From the NCBI GenBank assembly GCA_014529385.2, contig CM043962.1, forward strand, positions 85,179,680 to 85,243,679: DNA of 64,000 nucleotides, written 5' to 3'. The notes under the pieces are model-generated. The model was given only the letters and a program-made list of their open reading frames with translations. It had not been told where the DNA came from and made no database searches. Of the stretch, positions 58,200 to 64,000 are shown piece after piece (the first letter of the stretch is position 1; every line of letters begins with the position of its first letter). The translations under genes were made by a program, and so were the position numbers. The stretch comes from Adiantum capillus-veneris. Lineage: Eukaryota; Streptophyta; Polypodiopsida; Polypodiales; Pteridaceae.

Positions 58200-58582
58200 G
58201 GGGGAGGCAATGGGATCAAAGGCCGAAAAGCTCACGAGCGAAAATCGAGAAGATCGTAGCCCCAAAATCAAATCAAAAACTAAACTTGGACACGCACTAA
58301 ACTTGGACAACCTGGAAAATACATTTTATTTTATAATATAATGTTGTAAAAAGGGTTGTGAATACACAATGCGTGCGCGGGTGAAGTGATTAGCTTATGT
58401 GACCCTAAACTCGTACGACCAAGTCTCGGGTTCAAATCGCTCTATCGCGCCTCGTTTTTCCTGTTGGCCATGTTTAATGCGTCTCACCTTTTTGTCGATG
58501 TGCCTCGTTTTTCTTGATGGCCGGGTTTAGTGCGCCTCGAGATCCCGCCCCACGCCCGACCGTCGATCCCATTACCCCACCA
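58200..58582. mobile_element. Putative TIR element with a tRNA-like segment
   Basis: GAGGCAATGGGATCAAAGGCCG (near 58202) is matched 17/22 by the inverted right end (58561-58582). Inside, 58383-58460 contains TTAGCTTATGTG and GGGTTCAAATC about 40 bp apart, similar to polymerase III A and B boxes, so a tRNA-derived SINE is the alternative reading. Neither reading is secure. 58583-58733 shows nothing. Confidence 0.4.
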
Positions 58583-58733
58583 TGCATTTAATATGGGTGT
58601 CATTTAGTTGCGAGGGTGTGCAAGCTTGTGCTCTTAATTGAAAGTCATAGCTAATTGAACAAACCGAAATGAGCATGTTTGCTAAATTTTATCAACAAAA
58701 ATAACAACTTAATAAGTCACCTTTTTACACTTT

Positions 58734-60451
58734 AGGTTAGTGTTATAGCTTATTTCTCCCCAACCTCACAATAGTGAGTGTATATATATCAAACTAAAAA
58801 AAAATGTTCCATGTAAACCATGCTCCAACCGAGCTATGGCACCTATCAACAACCCACCAAGTCAAACAAACTACAAGATCAACCCATATATCATTTGACA
58901 AAGGGAGACACCTTGAGATCGTAACCCACCAAAGGAGCCAGCTATGTCTTAGGGTTTCCACCAAGGAGAAATCTTTGTCACAGCAAACCCCTCAACCACC
59001 AAGTTAGAGCAATAGGGAGCAACCGATGTATGAAGGAGCTTGATGAATCATCTTTTTTTCCTCTATTGATTAAGCAAACTAACAATTTTAGTGCTAGTCT
59101 TATTACCCTTACCCTTGCCAATATGACTGATGAGGTCTATTTGGACACCCTGAGCATCGCCAGCAATGGGCTCACGCTAGCCCAATTCGCTAGACATCTG
59201 CGACATTGAGTCAGCGTTACCAATCGGCTCAGGTTTATCTTGAATCTCCTCAAACGTTCTCTCAATCTCTTTGCTTTTCTCACCAGGAGGTCCAACCTTG
59301 CGCACCTGGTTCCTCTTGCACCTCCATTGTAGTACTATCCTTCTCTTTAGCCACCACACACGTGTCCCATCCTGTTCCTTGGTCTCTGCTTCCATCCTAG
59401 TACCATTTGTGGAAGGCTTGACCTCCATGTGACTCACATCCAAGTTGTCCCGATCCTTGGAATAGGGGGAGTTACCACCTCGGGGCAATCCCTAGCATAG
59501 TGCCCAATTATGTAGCACTTATAGCAAACGCTAATTCTTGTCGGTATGCTCCAAAACTCCCCATGTTTAGTTCCATATAATTGGGAATAGGCTTACTCAT
59601 ATTCCATAAGATGCACACCTTAATGTCCAATCTTGACCTTATCCTCTGCAGCTTCGGGGTGAATAGCACCCTGCCCAGCAAGGCAGCAATGGAGTTAATA
59701 TGGCTCTGATATAGGAAGTCCCTTGAGCATGACCCACACCAAGCAAAAGTCCATACATTCTTCGTTCGGAAAGAACTCAGGTGTCCAAGGCATAGCATAA
59801 GCAAAATGAGGAGCCTCCCCATATGCCTCCTCTCATGACCAAATCTTGAACAGTTTGCTCAGCATCACACCCTGCTGCATAGGAGCCTTTCTCAGCTGCC
59901 GTGAATTGACAGATCGCATTCTTGTTGGTGGTTGCCGTTGTCGCCCACTCCCATAAACATTGGGATGTTGTACATCGGCCCATAAAATACAACACAATTG
60001 AGTGTGCACAACATATCTCAAGGCTTCAAATCGTGACTTCTTGATTGAATTCCGTCTGAAACACATAGCCATCTTTCATCTCGTTGTGACTTTTCTTAAT
60101 CGCCCCGTGCACGATATCTTCTGATATTGACCTATTGTCAAAGACTGAGGGCTTTAAAAGCTTCTCTAGAATGGAGGTGTTTGCATCCAAACCACTCACC
60201 CTTTTCCTCCCCTCCGTCGAGAATACAAAAGTTGTCTCCCATCCACCAGGATCCGATGACCCCCTACCGTCTTGAGTCCCTGACCTTGCCCCATTGGAGT
60301 CCATTCCAACGACAAAATACCCCTCCAAGAGAATCCGACAATCACCTGTCAGCTACGGCACCCACCACTATGCTTAAGCTTATAAACCCACAAAAAGAAA
60401 ATAGGCGTTTCTTGCAGCATAGTTTTTGTGAGAGGTTAGTGTTATAGCTTA
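58734..60451 (-). mobile_element. LINE/retroelement ORF1 fragment bounded by a 19-bp direct repeat
   Basis: The repeat AGGTTAGTGTTATAGCTTA occurs at 58734-58752 and 60433-60451, as a target duplication would. The minus strand from about 60328 reads GVKSHNEMKDGYVF-like text (frames at 60328-60026), KSRFEALRYVVHTQLCCILW, CMDFCLVWVMLKGLP-type text near 59740, and then a zinc knuckle C-Y-K-C-x4-H-Y-A-R-D-C near 59500 (CX2CX4HX4C). This order (DUF4283-like domain, then knuckle) is that of plant LINE ORF1. Multiple frameshifts. No RT is present, so the insertion is truncated. Confidence 0.65.
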
Positions 60452-60454
60452 AAC

Positions 60455-60493
<39 letters not shown>

Positions 60494-61887
60494 GTCGCAC
60501 TTAAGAATGTAATAGATTTTCAATAGGTGCATACATCCTCTCTCCGCAAAGCATGTCCTTGGGGTGGGGAGAGTAATATTGGATGTACTAAGCATCCACC
60601 TTTTATATGTTTGTTATCCCCTTTCATTTTGGGGCTATTTGAAGTCAATGTTTGCAAAAATCGAGGTTTATTGTGTTTTTAACCAGCTTAAATTGTAAAA
60701 TCTCAGATAGATTCCAAGCTTGAAGAAAACCGACAAAATTATGCAAATTTTAGTATAAATACTATCAATTCTTCAAATTTTGATCTGAAAATCGAAAGCT
60801 TTTTTAGTGTGCCCCTTATTTCCTAAAAAATTAAAGGTATTCCTAATTCAATGATTCCCTCAACAACAACAAAAACGATGCGTTAGTCTATAATATGCAA
60901 TGTAGATTTGTAACAATATTCGGTAGGAGAGAGAGAGAGAGAGGGAGAGAGGTGGGACACATTAAAGAGAAAAAAATTCTAAAGAGAAAAAAAGAGAGAA
61001 GAGAAACACCTCTTTATATGGACACAAAAGGTCTTTTGACTTTCCACCTTCGTATATCTTTTCACTTATGTACTTAATATATTTTAAAGAATTTTTATTT
61101 TTTTATATTGGAAAGACCCGATTACTTTAAAATTATTTTGATCGAGAAAAAAGATTTGGTATCCTCTCTCTCTCTCTCTCACTCTCTCTCTCACACACAC
61201 ACATATACATGCGTCCTTCCATTTTGAGACTATTCGAGACCGGTGTTCGATAAAAATTAGGGTTTAATGTATTTTTAATGAGCTAAAATTGCAAAATCCT
61301 AGCTAGATTCCAAGTTTGCCTTGAAAAAGCAAAGTTGAGCCCCCCTTCAATTGGCTTTCAAAAAGAAAAGGAGAGTCTTCTTAAAAGTAAAAGTAGAGTC
61401 AACTCCCTTTTTCTTTCTTTTTTGCACTTACCGTGTTGAAAAGTTTAAAGTTGAAAAGGTTCCAAGCTTAAACATTTTGTAAAGTTTTGTTTCAACCAAT
61501 GAGTGACATGTGGAGGCTCTCTTCATCCTTGATCGTTTTAAGCTCCACTAGCTCGCGCAACCCGCCTACAGTGGATCTCGCTCGCTCTTACCAATGGTAC
61601 AACTGTAAGGCTTCTGGTGGTGCTTATGCATGTTAACACTATCTACATAATCCCTATATTTAGAGAGAGAGAAAGATATCTATTTGATTTGTAGCCCATT
61701 TCAGTGCATTCCAAGAGACAATCTCCTGAAGAGGAAGCTCCTGAAGCACTTTTTGTGCTTTATGATGTCCACCGCATCTAGCATACATGTCGACCAAGGC
61801 AATGTATGTTGACTTACATTATCATCATGAATTCTTTTGCTCATAATAACATCCTTTGTAATTCCACATGCCTTCAAGGTGCAAGTG
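60452..61887. repeat. Segmental duplication, copy 2
   Basis: Matches 11919-13930 in order. It lacks the LINE and the GC-richer insertion of copy 1 but has ~300 extra bases at about 60826-61122 (after 'ccccttattt'). It carries (CT)n at 60459-60491, an (AG)n run at 60927-60951, and ends in minus-strand PPR sequence (61688-61887) matching 13735-13930. Confidence 0.85.
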
Positions 61888-62237
61888 GTTAGGGTGAGGA
61901 AGCTATGGGCTATGTTCAATAGATGCAAAGTGAGGCATCATTCCAAATGCAATCAAGTACACTTGAAATCCTGTCAGGGATATTGTCTTTTGGAATGCAC
62001 TGATTGTGGGTGGTGCCCAAGATGTTAATATAGAAAAAAGAATTCACGATGACATTGTTACTCAACGTCGTGCTTGGCATAACGTTGATGGACATGTGCA
62101 CCAGATCTGGTGCACTTCATAAAGCACAAAAAGTGCTTGAGGAGCCTCATGTCCACGATGTCGTCTCTTGGACTGCACTAATTGCGGGATATGTCGTAGG
62201 GCCAAGAAGCTCTGGGCTATTTTTGGTGGATATGAAG
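61688..62237. pseudogene. PPR fragments in inverted orientation, junction at ~61888
   Basis: 61688-61887 encodes PPR on the minus strand. From about 61888 the plus strand reads PPR text (VRKLWAMFNRCKVR, a frame gap, [41 protein letters not shown]-like). The change of strand within one motif neighbourhood marks an inversion or palindromic rearrangement. The block ends at 62237, where the LTR begins. Stops throughout. Confidence 0.85.
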
Positions 62238-63242
62238 TGTAACATTTAATGGCCTAGTAACTTGTGTGTCGCGAAAAATAGCATGAACATAGTGAGAATT
62301 TCATTATAATAGATTCCTCATGAGCATAACAAGAGTGTTGGGGTGAAGAGAGAAACAAAAAGCATAACACCTAGTTAGATAGGCATGAACAATACTTCAA
62401 AAGAGAGAGAAATTAAGCTATTGACAATAGTTGAGGACCGGATTTACATGGAGCCCGGTCCCCCCTCCAAAAGGCTTTGTATTATAGGTTTCCCCCATCA
62501 AGGGAAACATTTTATAATACAATTCTTTGTGTTCCTTCAATAACTAGTTAGTGCAATGAAGATGGAAGCTTCAAGCACTAAGCAAACACTTATCAAACAC
62601 AACATCAATTCCCTCACGGCCTCAGACCAAGACCTCACACACCTTCAAAGATGGTGAGAGCTAGCGGGGTATGAGAGTAGATTGAGAGGAAGGAGTAGTC
62701 TTACAAAAAAGATGTATATCTCCTCACATAATCACTCATATTAGCATAGCATAGCTTAGTAATTAGCATGGTAGAGGAGATGAGCATGCATTGAAGCTTG
62801 GCTCTAGGTTGGATTTGCATCACAAAGCCAAGAGTTGTTGGTGTAGGCTTCCCTTCTCCAAGCTTGGAGTAGATGATAAGCTTTCCATTAAAGCTTGAGA
62901 AGGAGAGAGAGATTCTTCTTGCTTCACACATGAGCTAGTGTGAGTGTGTGTGGAATAATGCCTTTGGAAAATCAGCCCCCTCTCTCTCTTGGTCAATCTC
63001 CTTTGCTAAATCCTCTTACTGACACCTCATTGGACCTCTCCAGGCTTAGCCAATAGGATTTAAGAAGCATAAGTGATAGCCTTCTGACATGTGTCTCCCT
63101 TTCCCCTTTTGTGAGAGCTTTAGGTAATTAACTAATGCAACTAAACTCTCATTGGACCTCTTTGTCTTCTGGCCAATAGGAATCAAGCAAGCCATTGGGC
63201 TGTTGAATGCTCATTGGACCCCTTGGGGGACTATCCAATAGT
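62238..63242 (-). mobile_element. LTR of a Ty3 deletion derivative
   Basis: Starts TGTAAC directly after PPR sequence and aligns with the LTR at 4604. It contains three pairs of CATTGGACC and CCAATAG (about 63028, 63150 and 63212), of which the other LTR shows one. It lies downstream of a Gag remnant on the minus strand, so it is the 3' LTR. The right edge is placed near 63242 by the last shared motif. Confidence 0.7.
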
Positions 63243-63627
63243 CTTCTAGTAAAGGGAGACTCACTTCTTTCTCGTTTCTTCTGTGCGGTCTCTTGAGTTC
63301 TCCTTTGAGAAGGAGATGCATCATCAAGAAGAAAATTTTTGAGTCCTCATATGGATCCTCTTCTTCTTCCCGAATCGGAGAGAGGCCTCTTTTGGGAGTC
63401 TCGCAAGGAGGCTTCCTAGGTACTCTCTCATCATGGTGGGGAGTTTGGAGAATCCCATGAGCACGAAGCTGTCGTTGCACTTCACTTTGGAGGGATGGAT
63501 TGCACATGGCTTGTTGAAGCCTAGAAACAAGGTAGTTAACAGGCATAGGGGCATCATTAGTAGCTTGCTTATTGGCAAAATCAAAGCTATCAACATTAGT
63601 TTCACTCTCTTTACTATTGTCAGCCAT
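63211..63627 (-). pseudogene. Ty3 Gag N-terminal remnant
   Basis: A 138-residue minus frame: MADNSKESETNVDSFDFANK, then PVNYLVSRLQQAMCNPSLQS and KRGLSPIREEEEDPYEDSK. It resembles the Gag start at about 4200. The frame then runs into the LTR, so the rest of gag and all of pol are missing. It looks like a non-autonomous, internally deleted element. Confidence 0.75.
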
Positions 63628-64000
63628 TCTAACAATTTTTAGGTGTAATATTCTTAGGTGTACTTTAGCACTTCAAGCCCTAGTTGCTACTCCTCTTTAC
63701 CCCTTTAGAAAAGCACTCAAGCTACTGTACCTGCAGCTCGAATACCATTAATTGCAAGGAATAGAAGAGAGGGTCTTTCAACACCAAAATAGCACCGGCT
63801 TCTGTCAAGCTTCTAATAGCTCAATAGTGGTTAAGCCGTAGGCAAGCCCCGTAGGACTTCACTATTAAGAACATAGCTCTCGACGGTGATGCCTCGTTAT
63901 CTGCATGAAGGGGCAGGCGCATTGCAAGGCTGAAAAATCCCTATTCTAGTTACACAATTGCAATTAATAATACCAACCATTTATAGCTAGCTTGAGGACC
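63628..64000 (-). other. Leader of the deletion derivative, cut by the window edge
   Basis: Contains 'gttaagccgtaggcaagccc' (63831), matching the leader at about 4420. The primer-binding site and 5' LTR would lie beyond 64000. No gene. Confidence 0.6.

Noticed and set aside
58383-58460. A genuine tRNA gene
   Set aside because: B-box-like text is present but the acceptor and T stems do not pair well, so only a tRNA-like segment is noted.

Overview
The window looks like accessory DNA from a large plant genome, most likely a fern or other seed-free vascular plant. It is almost wholly layers of transposable elements and decayed gene copies. The clues are Ty1/copia and Ty3/gypsy retrotransposons, non-LTR retrotransposons, MITEs, intron-containing transposon genes, long (CT)n/(AG)n/(AC)n tracts, and large arrays of degenerate pentatricopeptide-repeat (PPR) sequence of the [13 protein letters not shown] / RDVVSWNALIAGYAQLG style that is common in fern PPR proteins. 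The lineage is inferred from style only. I found no intact host gene, no rRNA or tRNA gene, and nothing bacterial.

Layout. 1-770 is a copia reverse-transcriptase (RT) scrap split by a 465-bp MITE. 808-2100 is a microsatellite-rich repeat (R1) whose sister (R2) lies at 47767-49060. 2216-5560 is a minus-strand Ty3 element truncated in RT, with PBS and LTR. 6118-7345 is decayed PPR sequence. 7419-11918 is a near full-length but broken LINE sitting inside a (CT)n tract. 11919-13930 is a duplicated segment, with its second copy at 60452-61887. 13735-18147 is a decayed PPR tract with a higher-order period near 0.9 kb. 18148-19380 is a minus-strand Ty3 fragment. 19385-33256 is a plus-strand Ty3 element carrying an extra 3.6-kb reading frame between integrase and the 3' LTR. 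That LTR is split by a fairly young minus-strand copia element (27395-32601).

33907-46330 is another copia element (same family as 1-770). A 10.1-kb DNA transposon is inserted in its RNase H region (35884-45995). It has 33-bp terminal inverted repeats and an exact 4-bp target duplication (TCAA). It holds two convergent, intron-containing, now broken genes. The minus-strand one is a DDD transposase best matched to the Sola superfamily. The plus-strand one encodes coiled-coil, RING-like and FCP1/NIF (CTD-phosphatase-like) parts. In both genes the large intron is packed with short palindromic repeats built on GCTAACTAGCAT / GAGTATGCTA, and these resemble the element's own terminal and subterminal motifs. 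This is the most interesting system in the window.

46871-50377 holds two related foldback modules in opposite orientation whose hairpin arms differ in sequence but keep base pairing. 52673-52828 is a very large hairpin. 55400-56300 is a degenerate AATTGAGT-type tract. 56742-57208 and 58200-58582 are MITE-like elements. 58753-60432 is a LINE ORF1 fragment bounded by a 19-bp direct repeat. 61688-62237 is an inverted PPR junction, and 62238-64000 is a deletion derivative of the first Ty3 family. The elements show a clear order of nesting: copia, then Sola-like element; Ty3 LTR, then copia; (CT)n tract, then LINE; PPR, then Ty3 LTR.
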